64,000 nucleotides of DNA from JAHQVI01 sp963727575 (lineage in GTDB: Bacteria > Pseudomonadota > Alphaproteobacteria > Rhizobiales > Rhodomicrobiaceae). The position numbers and the translations under genes were made by a program. Below the pieces are notes generated by a model. It ran no database searches. It was not told where the DNA came from and saw nothing but the letters and a program-made list of their open reading frames with translations. Location of the stretch: the NCBI GenBank assembly GCA_963727575.1, contig CAVSIA010000017.1:277832-341831 (forward strand). Reading direction: 5' to 3'. Of the stretch, positions 29,645 through 40,802 are shown piece after piece; positions within the stretch are counted from its first letter, which is position 1; every line of letters begins with the position of its first letter.

Positions 29645-29996
29645 GCGCGGACGCCCCCTTGCGTTGCGCAGACCCGGCGCTTGATACCGCGCGCCCGGAT
29701 CCTGGCAACGGGATAATTGCCCTTGGCCTTTTCCGCCTTCCCATCTAACGCCCGTCGCCCCCGGCCGTCACGGAATTGCCACAGTTGGCCATTGGATCCA
29801 GCTTGCATGGCCGCTCGGGGTTGGTGCGGGGAGCACCCGATGTTATGATTAAATTGCAGAGAAAAATTGATTAAGTTCGTTGGTATTAACCTTGAAGAGC
29901 TCCTTGGACAACTTCCAGGCGAGCAAGTGTTATTTTGCCTCCAGGGCTTATAATTTTGTGGATTCAATTTTCAATTTAGCGATGCACGGGAGAACA
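29645..29996. other. Intergenic region upstream of the VPEID-CTERM gene
   Basis: About 350 bases. The right half (29830-29996) is markedly AT-rich for this window and presumably holds the promoter and a leader for the small sorting-substrate gene. No gene or known RNA element is seen. Confidence 0.4.
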
Positions 29997-30215
29997 ATGA
30001 AGGCATTACTCAAAACAGCTGCCATGATCGGCGCAGTGAGCATGATGTCGGTCCAGCAGGCTTTTGCCGGCGGTCTTTGTAGTTGGTTCCCCGGTCTGTG
30101 CAGTGGTGGTGGCACGGGGAATTCCGTTCCGGAGATCGACGGACCTGGCGGCATTGCCGCGATGGCGCTTCTCGTGAGTGTCGTTGCCGTGATCTATAAC
30201 CGCAGCCGCAAATAG
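29997..30215 (+). CDS. VPEID-CTERM sorting-signal protein (exosortase E substrate)
   Basis: A 72-residue protein with a GGGAG ribosome site. It has an N-terminal signal peptide (KTAAMIGAVSMMSVQQAFAG), a short mature core GGLCSWFPGLCSGGGTGNS, and at the C-terminus the tripartite sorting tail: the motif VPEID at residues 44-48, a hydrophobic helix (GIAAMALLVSVVAVIY) and a basic end NRSRK. This is the VPEID-CTERM signal recognised by exosortase E. The XrtE gene lies directly downstream, which strongly supports the pairing. The mature peptide between the two processing sites would be only about 20 residues, with a duplicated GLC unit. Confidence 0.88.
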   Translation: MKALLKTAAMIGAVSMMSVQQAFAGGLCSWFPGLCSGGGTGNSVPEIDGPGGIAAMALLVSVVAVIYNRSRK

Positions 30216-30300
30216 CGGTTTGGTGCTGATTGCCGTCGGCGCGCGAGCCCTCGGGGCCGCGCCGCCGACGCGCATTGCAATCATACAAGCCCAGGCCGGG

Positions 30301-31978
30301 ATGACGATCGATCAGCCGAGCCTTTCCTCTGGCCGTCCGGGCCAAGCCGCCGGTGCCGGGAGTGCCGGCGAGCCGGGCACGCGCGCGCTTGGCCTGCGGC
30401 GTGTGGTGGTGTTCGTCGCACTTGCCGTCGGCGAGATTTTTCTCACCTCGTTTCTCTTCAATTTTCCGCTGGCGCTGCCGGAATGGTCGAATCCCGTTGC
30501 CTACGCCAATAAGGTGGCGCGCCTCGGGTTGATCGCGGGCGCGGCGTTCGTGCTCATCCTCTATCCGGCGCGGCATCGGTTCCTCGACGCCTGGCGCGCA
30601 GCCGCCCGCGCTCACAGCCTGAGCTGGGCCGTGGCGCTCAATCTCGGACTGTTTGCGCTGCTCTTGCCCGCCACCCTCGTCTTTTCGGCCTTCGCGGCAC
30701 AGGCGGCCACCCCGCCCTTGGGCTGGTTCGCCGTGTATTGCGTGCTGCTGATCCTCACCGGCGCGTCCCTGGCCTTCATCGCCGCGCCGCCTTCATTCAT
30801 TGCCGGGCTGTTCAGGTCGGCGCCGCTGGAAATCGCGCTGGCCGTCGTCAGCGCCTGTCTGGTCATCGGCATCGGCGAGCTTTCGCAGGAGGCGTGGTCG
30901 ACCCTGGCCATGGCGACGCTAAAGGCATCGCACGGCATTCTCAGCCTCTACGAGACCAACATCGTACTCGACGTCGACCAGCGGCTGCTCGGTGTTGGCG
31001 ATTTCCAGGTTCTGATCCAGGAGGAATGTTCCGGCTATGAGGGCATCGGGCTCATCGTCACATTTCTCTCGCTCTATATGTGGATCTTCCGGCGTGATCT
31101 GCGCTTTCCGGACGCGCTTTTGCTGTTCCCGATCGGCGTGGCCGCCATCTGGAGCCTGAATGCCGTCCGCATTGCCGCGCTGGTCAGCATCGGCGCGCAT
31201 CTTTCACCCGTCGTCGCGGTGAACGGATTTCATTCGCAGGCCGGCTGGATGTCGTTTCTGCTGGTGACGTTCGGCGTCATTGCCGTCTCCCGCAGGGTGC
31301 GGTTCTTCAGCGCCGTCGCCACCGAGCGCGCCGCCCCGGCGCGGCGGCCGGACGAGAGGCTGATCCTGGCGCTTCTGGTTCCGTTCATGGCGCTGATGGC
31401 GGCGGGTATCGTGTCCTCCGCCTTCAAGCCGCATGACGAATGGCTCTACGCGCTGAAGGTCGTCGCGGTCTTCGGCGCGGTCTGGGCGTTTCGCGATCAG
31501 TATATCGGTCTGATCGCCAGGGTGTCGTGGCTGTCGATCCTTCGCCGGGGCCGGCGTCGGCATCGCCTGGATCGCAACGCAGCAGGCCACGGACGAAGGG
31601 GCCGCCCTCGGAACATGGCTCGCCGGTCTGCCCGCCTATCTTGCCGTCCTGTGGATTGCCTTGCGCGCCGCCGGGACGACCTTCCTCGTGCCGCTCGCCG
31701 AGGAACTCGCCTTTCGCAGCTATCTGCACCGGGTGCTGATCTCGCGGCGCTTCGAGACCGTCGAGCCGGGGCAATTCGCGCCACTTGCCTTCCTGGTTTC
31801 GTCGGCCCTGTTCGGCGTCATGCACGAGCGCTGGATCGCGGCCGCCATGTCGGGCGCGGTCTTTGCCCTGGTGATGTATCGCAGCAACCGGCTGTCCGAT
31901 CCGATCGCTGCGCATGTGGTTGCCAACGGGGTGATCATGCTGTGGGCGGTGACGATGGCGGAGTGGTCGCTTCTATAG
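30301..31978 (+). CDS. xrtE: Exosortase E/protease fusion, VPEID-CTERM system (one frameshift)
   Basis: A polytopic membrane enzyme in two parts. The exosortase half carries the transpeptidase-like triad: Cys243 in QEECSGYEGIG, Arg290 in LNAVRIAAL and His311 in NGFHSQAGW. After a one-base shift near 31545 the reading continues as a CPBP-type intramembrane protease domain (PLAEELAFRSYLHRVL with the EExxxR motif, FGVMHERW, then HVVANGVIML). The fusion is the hallmark of XrtE. It should cut substrates at the VPEID motif. The start at 30301 follows the small substrate gene by 85 bases, so both are likely on one transcript. The frameshift would separate the two domains if real. Confidence 0.88.
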
Positions 31979-32014
31979 CCGCCCACGGTATCGCTCATTG
32001 GGCGTCCTTGGCGC

Positions 32015-33418
32015 TTAGAGCCACGGGCACTCCCCATGCCCCCACACGGTCGAGCAGAGCGCAAGATCGTAGAGGAATGTCGCGACCGGCACGTCGAACT
32101 GATCGAGCACCCACCAGATCAGCAGGAAGACGCCGATCGCGAGTGCAACCGCCGGCACATACCAGAGCCGCGACAGATAGATCACCCGCGTGATGAAGCG
32201 CGTCTCATCGGCAGCGGGCGGCGCTGCTTCCTCTCCCGCGGGAATCGTCTCGACGACGGCGCTCGAGCCTGGCGTGAACGGCGCCACCAGCGAAGCAAGG
32301 CCGACGGCGATGGTGGCGACCGTCGGGACCAGCGGCGTCAGCAGCATCCCGGTGACGAACAGCCCCTCGTCCCACGGCGAATGCACCGCCTGGGCGGCGG
32401 CGGCCCGCCATTCGAAGCTGTCGCGGCCGAAGATGGATAGCAGCTTGTCGACCAGTTCCAGACCGATCGGCAGAAGCATCGACAGCACCATGACGAACAT
32501 GACCGCCGCGGCGATATCCACCATGAAGATGAACACCACAAGCACGGCGCCCGCAATGCCGGGCGAGGCGATCTCCATCATCGAGATATTGAACCGCGTC
32601 ACCGCCCAGGACAGCCAGTCCATGACCGCGTTCAGCACCGGCAGGATGACGAAAAACAGCATCAGGAAGAAGGCGAAGTCCTTGGCCATCGTCAGCGCGA
32701 TGATCGTCACCAGTATTAGCGCGATCAGGAATGCCCACAGGCCGGCGAAGGCAAAAGCGATGGCGAAGGCAAAGGCGAATGTAAAGCCGCCGACGATGGC
32801 GAAAGCGACGGTGCCGACATTGGACACCTCGCCGGCAAGGCTGGAGGCGACGGCAAAGGCGATGGCGAAGGCGAAAACGACGGCAAAGGCGCCCAGCACG
32901 ATGCGCGTGACCAGGTCTGCCAGCTCCCGGTCGCCGCCGAACGAGGACCATTTCCGGCGCAGGAACCAGTAGCTGAAATGAAACAGCGCCCGCACCGCGA
33001 TCGAGAGCATGACCGCCCAGAAAAGATACAGGAGCACCTCGCCGATGCTGATCTTCCCGGTCTTATAACCGGCCAGAACATTGGCCAGCAGGAACAAGGC
33101 GACCGGAAAGACGAAGGCGATGGCGACGCAGCGCTCGAAGGCCTGTCCGCTCCAGCGCCTGCCGAACCAGCGGTGCAGCCAGGCATTCAGGCGGCGCATT
33201 TCGGTGAGGAAACGCGAGAATGGCGAGACGGCGCCGAAGCGGCCGCGAAGGTCGTCGCGCGCGGGCGCCGTCGCAAGCTGATCGATGATCGCCACGCGCG
33301 GAAACGGCAGCAGCCAAAGGAGGATGGTAATCAGCAGGATAAGCAATGCAGTGATCGAACCGGTGACGCTCCAACCCTGCCACGAAATCAACGCGAGACC
33401 AGAACCGGCCGACTCCAT
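32015..33418 (-). CDS. Multispan membrane protein with Phe/Ala-rich repeat helices
   Basis: A protein of about 467 residues (start taken at 33418; an earlier in-frame ATG at 33463 exists). At least eight hydrophobic segments are visible. The middle is remarkable: consecutive segments such as VVFAFAIAFAVASSLAG and FAFAFAIAFAFAGLWAF are built from FAFAIA-type repeats, encoded by a tandem-like purine-rich DNA repeat on the plus strand (about 32745-32890). The C-terminus has a cysteine (LALCSTVWGHGECPWL). No transport or enzyme signature is recognised. It converges with xrtE, with 36 bases between them. Confidence 0.7.
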   Translation of the reverse strand: MESAGSGLALISWQGWSVTGSITALLILLITILLWLLPFPRVAIIDQLATAPARDDLRGRFGAVSPFSRFLTEMRRLNAWLHRWFGRRWSGQAFERCVAIAFVFPVALFLLANVLAGYKTGKISIGEVLLYLFWAVMLSIAVRALFHFSYWFLRRKWSSFGGDRELADLVTRIVLGAFAVVFAFAIAFAVASSLAGEVSNVGTVAFAIVGGFTFAFAFAIAFAFAGLWAFLIALILVTIIALTMAKDFAFFLMLFFVILPVLNAVMDWLSWAVTRFNISMMEIASPGIAGAVLVVFIFMVDIAAAVMFVMVLSMLLPIGLELVDKLLSIFGRDSFEWRAAAAQAVHSPWDEGLFVTGMLLTPLVPTVATIAVGLASLVAPFTPGSSAVVETIPAGEEAAPPAADETRFITRVIYLSRLWYVPAVALAIGVFLLIWWVLDQFDVPVATFLYDLALCSTVWGHGECPWL

Positions 33419-33570
33419 ATCCGCACTACCCCCCCCACCCCATACTCGCCCGGCATCCTGCAAAAGAGTGCAGCAAGTTGCAAGCCAACTCTTTGTACCT
33501 GCGTGAAATTGTATCCGGGTGGTCGCTCCGCGCGCTCAGGCGCAACGCATTGGATCGGAGGCGCCGCGGC

Positions 33571-35269
33571 TCAGTTGCGCATGTCGAGAAGACGGCGGGC
33601 GATGACCTGGGCCTGGATTTCGGCGGCGCCTTCGAAGATGCTCAGGATCCGCGCATCGCAGAGCAGCCGGCTGACCGGATATTCGAGCGCAAAACCGTTG
33701 CCGCCATGGATCTGCACGGCGTTATCGGCCGCGGCCCAGGCGACGCGCGCGGCCAGCAGCTTGGCCATGCCGGCTTCCAGATCGCAGCGCCGGCCCTGAT
33801 CCTTTTCGCGCGCGGCGAAATAGGTGAGCTGGCGGGCGATCATGATTTCCACCGCCATCATCGCGATCTTGTCCGCAACCCGCGGGAAGGCGACGATGGG
33901 CTTGCCGAATTGCTGGCGCTCGTTGGCGTAGCGCAACGCGATGTCCATGGCGGACTGGGCAACGCCGATCGCCCGCGCCGCGGTCTGGATGCGCGCCGCC
34001 TCGAAGGTCTGCATGAGCTGCTTGAAGCCCTGGCCCTCCTCGCCGCCGAGCAGGTTTTCGGCGGCAACCTCGAAGCCGTCGAACGAGATCTCGTATTCCT
34101 TCATGCCGCGATAGCCGAGCACTTCGATCTCGCCGCCGCTCATGCCTTCGGCCGGGAACGGATTGTCGTCCGTGCCGCGCGGCTTCTCGGCGAGGAACAT
34201 CGACAGGCCCTTATAGCCGGGCTCGGCGGGATCGGTGCGGGCGAGCAGCGTCATCAGGTCGGCGCGGACGGGATGGGTGATCCAGGTCTTCTGCCCGGTG
34301 ACCTTGTAGGCGTCGCCGTCACGCACGGCGCGCGTTTTCAGCCCGGCGAGATTGGAGCCGGTGTTCGGCTCGGTGAAAACCGCAGTGGGCAGAATTTCGC
34401 CGGAGGCGAGCTTCGGCAGCCATTTACTGCTTCTGCTCCTCGGTGCCGCCGCCCAGGATCAGCTCGGCGGCGATCTCCGAGCGCGTGCCCAGCGAGCCGA
34501 CGCCGATATAGCCGCGCGACAGTTCCTCGGAGACCAGGCACATGGCTTCCTTGCCGAGCCCGAGGCCGCCGAATTCTTCGGGGATGGTCAGGCCGAACAC
34601 GCCGATCTCGCTCATCTTGGCGATGACTTCGAGCGGGATATAGCTGTTGGTCAGGTGCCATTCATGGGCATGGGGCGCGATTTCCGCCTCGGAGAAGCGG
34701 CGCATCTCGTCGCGCATGCTCTCCAGCATTTCATCGAGCCCGCTGTCGCCATAGGTCGCATTGCCCTGGCTTTCGTTGATCAGGCCGATCAGGCGGGCGC
34801 GCGCATCCGGCGTGTTGCCGCTCCGGGTCAGGCTCTGCACGGCTGCGTCCGAGGCGAATGCCGCCTGATCCTCGGGCGACACGCCAAGCTCGCCGAGGCG
34901 GGCGAATTCGTGCTGGCTCATCGGGATGCCGCCGATGATCTGGGCGCTGTATTCGGCGAGGCCGATGCGGACCAGAAGCTGCTCGATCTCGCCGAACCGG
35001 CCCGCTTCCTGCTGCCGCTGCGCATAGGAGGCGAGCTGCTTCAGGGATTCCACATAGGTGGCAAGCCATGCCAGGCCGTGCGCGCGATGCTGCTCCTGGT
35101 CGATCAGGGCGGCATCAATCTGGCCGCCGGGGGCGAGCACGGTGCGGGTTTCGGCGACCGCCTTACCGAGAAGGCGTTCGCCGGCCGTGGCGACTTGGGC
35201 AGCCATCGCTGAGATCGAGCCGGACAGGCCGGCGTGGTCACGCTCTGTTTCGGGGGCCGCCAAAGTCAT
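33571..35269 (-). CDS. mcd: (2S)-methylsuccinyl-CoA dehydrogenase (one frameshift)
   Basis: An acyl-CoA dehydrogenase of about 565 residues with the N-terminal extension of about 160 residues that marks methylsuccinyl-CoA dehydrogenase (AWLATYVESLKQLASYAQRQ). The catalytic fold follows: EEFGGLGLGKEAMCLVSEEL, TEPNTGSNLAGLKTRA, FGKPIVAFPRVADKIAM and the C-terminal QIHGGNGFALEYPVSRLLCD. The frame changes near 34428, where one extra T interrupts GTEEQKQ-KWLPKLASGEIL. The enzyme oxidises methylsuccinyl-CoA to mesaconyl-CoA with FAD in the ethylmalonyl-CoA pathway. ccr lies 2.5 kb upstream on the same strand. A generic acyl-CoA dehydrogenase is the alternative, but extension and context favour Mcd. 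Confidence 0.82.
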
Positions 35270-35303
35270 TCCTCGATCACTCCTGTCGTTCAACCGGACC
35301 GGC

Positions 35304-37673
35304 TCATCGGTGTTCGGCCGAACGGCCGCCGAAAAGCCGGCTGAAGAAGCCCCCTTTCGCGGGGCGCTCCAATGTCTTCGCCTGTGCCGCGACATCCACA
35401 TGCGGCTTGGGCGTATCGTCCTCGGCTGCGGTTGTGGTCTCCGCCGGCTCCGGCGCTTCCGCGGCAGGCGCCGTCGCAAGGTCATTCGCGGTCTCGGCCG
35501 GTTCGGCCATCGCCTCGGTCGGGGCCGGTTCGTCTTGCGTGGCCGTCTCCGGCGTTGCGGGCGAGGCGGTCTCGGCCGCATCGGCCGGTTCCGGTGCGGC
35601 CTCGGCGGTCTCGACCGGCTCGGCCGCCTCCGCCGTGAGCGCTTCGCTTGCCTCGGTCTCTTTCGCAGCGCTCGGCAGGCTCGGCAAAGGCGACGGGCTC
35701 CGCCGGCTCGCTGACAGGCGCTTCGCTCAGCGTCTCGACCGCCGCGATCGTCTGATCGACGGCATCGGCGAACGCCGTGATCGCCTCCTCGGCTTTGGCC
35801 TCGACCTCGGCGGCAGCGGCGATCACCGCTGTCTCCCCCGCGGAGGAAACCGTCTCAGTCTCCTCGGCTGCGACCTGCGCCTCGGCTTCGGTGGTCACGG
35901 CCATCGGCGCCGCGTCCTCCGCCGCGGCCGGCATAGCCGCCACCGCGATTTCTTCAGCCTCGTTCGCTATGATTGCCTCGTCGCGGACCAGCTCTTCGAC
36001 GGCCACGTCTGCCAAAGTCACCGCTTCGGCCGGCGCTTCGGTTGCTGTGGCGATCGGCTCCGCTGCTACAGCCTCTGCTTCGGCTGGTTCGGCAGCTTCG
36101 CCATCCGCCTCGGCCGCTTCGGCTCCTTCCGCAAGGGCCGGTTCGGGATCAGCGACCGGGACAGCATGGACGGCAGGCTGCTCGAATTCTCCGACGTCGT
36201 CAGGCGCGGAGCTTCGACTTTCCGACCCTCCATCGTTGAAGGCTTCGCCGTTATCCTGCGCCATCGGCTCGGCGATCTCCGGCTCCGGTGCGGGCTGCGG
36301 CGCGGCCGATGTCGCCTCGGCCGCCTCCGTGCGAGGCATCGTCTCCGGCGGAGCCTGTACCGGCTCGGCGGCCGCCTCGACAGGCTCGGGCCGTGCCGTC
36401 TCCTCTTGCGCCGGCTCCGGGCGCGGCTCGGGCCTGGCGACCGCGATCCTGTCCGGTGCGGTGCTGCCGTTCATCCGCGCGAGCTGCGGACGGTCGGCAT
36501 GCATGATCTGCTCGACGCGGCGCCAGGACGCGTCGGCAAGGTCGTCGAACCCGGTGCGCTCCGTTGCTGCTGCTTCGGGCTCGAGAACGACATCGATCTC
36601 CTGGGTCGCGGCCTCCTCGGCTTCCGTTTCAGCTTCGTCTTCCGGCTCGGGCTGTTCGTCTTCGATGGCTGCGGTCATGGGCGGCACGGTCTCCGCTGGG
36701 GCAGGCGTTTCGGGTTCGGCGGCCATTTCCGCCGGCGCGGCGGCTGACGTGCTCGGGAGCAGCGGCGACCGGCTCGGGCGGGGGAGCGAGAAGCCCCTCG
36801 ATGGAGCCGATGATGCCGAGCGCCTCGTGCCGCGCGGTGTCCGCGACGGACGCCGCCGACATGGCGCAGCGCATACCAGCGCCTCGGCGAAATCGCCGAC
36901 CTCTCGCGGCCGGCTCCGCTCCGGCTTCGGCCGGAAAATCCCGAAGTGCGGACAACAGGCTGGCGACCATGTAGAAATCATTGCCGCTGAAGGTCCGCCG
37001 GGCGTGGAACATGGCGGCGTCGATGGCCGACGCAAAGCCGGTCCTGGGCGCGCGCTGCGGGCTCGGACGTCACGCCGCCGCTTTCGTCGTCGTCCGGTCT
37101 CTCGACGTAAGCGGGCGCCGGATGCTTGACCACGGGCGGCTTCGCATAGGCCTGGGCCGGGCTGGTGGCATCGGCCGTCTCGATGCTGGTCAGACTGATC
37201 GCCACGGTCGGCTGCGGCATGCCGAAGGAATTCGCCCGCGGGGTGATGATGTGATCGACGTCACCCTCGGCCTGCTGCCCTTGCGTCGGAATTTCCGGCG
37301 GCGTGGACGGCTCGGACGGTGAGCCCGGCGGCGAAGGGATATCCGGCATGGGCGACGGCGAAGGTTGGGCCGGGCTGTCCGGCACGCTCGGCTCCTCGGG
37401 CGTCGAGGGCGTACTGGGCTCGGCAGGGCTGTCCGGCGTATTCGGCACTTCCGGGTCGCCGCCGGTCGCCGCGACGAGCGTGCCCTCAGAATCGATGCGC
37501 GCCTCGATCAGGCTCAGCACCGATCGCGCCAGGTCGCCATTCAGTTCGGTATTGTTTTCAAGCGAATTGAGCTGCTGCACGATCATATAATAGGTGTTGC
37601 CGGTGAGCTGTTCCGCGGCTTTGGCCCGCAGCTCACGAATTCCGGCAATGATCTCAGAGCGGCTATCCTCCAT
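35304..37673 (-). CDS. Long Ala/Glu/Pro-rich low-complexity protein (several frameshifts)
   Basis: About 790 residues when the frames are joined. The N-terminus (ATG 37673 behind GGGGGC) is ordered: MEDSRSEIIAGIRELRAKAA, with helices around residues 1-60. A Pro/Ser/Glu-rich linker (SPAEPSTPSTPEEPSVPDSP) follows, then a second ordered block (FSGNDFYMVASLLSALRDFP) and over 400 residues of Ala/Glu/Pro repeats. The protein ends KGGFFSRLFGGR, an amphipathic basic tail. The reading changes frame near 37060, 36915, 36860, 36755 and 35690. The repeat DNA is prone to indel errors. No enzyme motif is seen. A scaffold or polar-organiser-like role is only a guess from composition. Large open frames on the plus strand here are shadows. 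Confidence 0.6.
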
Positions 37674-37820
37674 TTTTGCCCCCAATGTCTTAGACTTGTG
37701 TGTGAGAATCTGAGGCGTCAGTTTAACGAAACTTGCTCTCGGGGCCAGCCGAAAGCGGCTCACGGAGCAATCAGTCAGACGAAAATCTTTCCTTGGAGGA
37801 TAAGTTCCGCGGCGCCGCGC

Positions 37821-39122
<1,302 letters not shown>

Positions 39123-39409
39123 CCGGCCTAACTCCTCCTTCCACACCCGTTATTGCGGCCACGTTTTCGCCCAGGCGCGCCGTTCGGGCAGGGCAAATTG
39201 CCGGGCGTGACGGCGCGTGCGGGAGCGCGGCTCGGTTCGTCGTTCGCGTTAAATGGTTGGTCAGATCGTCCCGCATTGCAAGATAAATCTTGCGATGCAG
39301 CATGCCGCCGAATTGGGCAGTCTGACGCGCGAAGCGCCGGCAAATGATGGAATTGCGGGCCTTTAGCGCCGCCGGACCAGGGGAGCCTGCCGGCGGGGGA
39401 ACCGGCGAT

Positions 39410-40653
39410 CTAATTGCAGTCGGCGGTGGCGCTCAACAGGCTCTGGATGTTTCGCTGGATGCAGCCGTTGACGCGATCGATTTCCTTCAGGCTGTTGGAG
39501 ATCGAAACCTGAAAATCTTCCAGGTTGTCGATGAGATCGTTCAACCCGTCCTTGTCGACGCTGAGCCGGGAGCTTTCCACCTTGCCCATGATCCGCGTGA
39601 CTTCGAGCCCGGCGGCGAGCCTCTTCATTTCCGTGCAGGACTGGTGGAAGCGTTCGGCCTGCGTCGCGATCGCATTGAGCCCCTCGACGGCGCTCTCCTG
39701 GTAGGTTTTCCGCTGATCGTCCAGGAGCGCGATTTCCTCGTCCTGGGACGTCTCGCCGGTTGCGGTCTCGTGCTGGAAGAATGCCAGCGTTTCGCGCTGG
39801 ATCTTGGCGGTGCAGACCAGGAAGAAGCCCTTGTTGACCGCCTTGGACACCTCGTCCGCCGAGGCGATGAATTCATCCATCCGCAGTTTGATGTCGGCCG
39901 AGATGATGTTGTAGTTGTTCGAGATCACCCCGATGGTCGCGCCTTCCTCGCCAAGTTGCGCGGCTTGGACGCGGAGATTGAGCGGGACATAGGCGTTTTC
40001 GGCATAGGCCTCGAAGATCGCCGCCGCCTGCTTCAACAGCGACTGGGCTGCCTTGGCCAATTCCTCGAAATAGCTGATCGTGATGTCGGGCCGCTTGCCG
40101 AGCTGGTTGTCGCGCGCGGCGATTTCCTGGCCGAGCGCCGTGGACATGAAGGCCTCGTAGTCCTTGAAGCCGAAGCTCGGCCAGCCTCTCCAGCAAGCAT
40201 CCGGGCGCTTTCGGCCGGTTTCATGCGGCTCGCCTTCTCAGCGGCGACCAATGCCATGTATTCCCGCTCGACGACGGCGAAGATCGCGCTGCTGGGCTTG
40301 ATGCGGACCGAGAGATAGCCGCCATCCACGGGCGTGACGATGGCATAGACCCAGTAATAGCGGCCGTCCTTGGCCCTGTTCTTCACATAGGCGCCGATGG
40401 CCTCGCCGCGCTTGATCGTATCCCAGAGCAGCCAGAATACCGCGCGCGGCATGTCCTGGTGGCGGATGACATTGTGCGGCTTGTGCAGCAATTCTTCCCA
40501 GGAATACATGCTGATCCGTTGAAACACGCTGTTTCCGGACAGGATGTGACCCTTTTCGTTGGTCCTGGAGAAGAAGATCTCTTCAAAGGAAAACGGGACT
40601 TCGCCAAACGCTTCGGATGCGTCGTGCTCTTCTTGCGCAGCGCTTTGTCTCAT
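39410..40653 (-). CDS. Soluble PAS sensor protein, Aer/chemoreceptor-like (one frameshift)
   Basis: About 413 residues. A PAS domain lies at about residues 20-120, with NSVFQRISMYSWEELLHKPH and HNVIRHQDMPRAVFWLLWDT, the phrase typical of Aer-like redox sensors. After a frame change near 40185 a long helical region follows (KQAAAIFEAYAENAYVPLNL, then DGLNDLIDNLEDFQVSISNS). No membrane span is visible. The classical hairpin motif of chemoreceptors is not evident, so coupling to CheA is uncertain. A role in redox or energy sensing is inferred from the PAS type only. No chemotaxis genes are nearby. Confidence 0.7.
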
Positions 40654-40802
40654 AGAGTCCGCTCGGATCGATTGAAGAGAATTCCGGGCGCAGTCTACGG
40701 TGATTTACATAACGTCGATTTAACTTGCGGTTCCTTGCGCGACGCATAGGCGGGCGAAGCTTCGCATCCGGTCGCGCGCGTCAGCGCTCGTCGTCCGCGG
40801 GT

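Noticed and set aside
35068..36747. Very long plus-strand open frame rich in Ser/Gly/Arg opposite the Ala/Glu/Pro-rich gene
   Set aside because: It is the antisense shadow of GC-rich repeat codons. It has no ribosome site or protein features, while the minus-strand reading has ordered domains and a sensible start and end.
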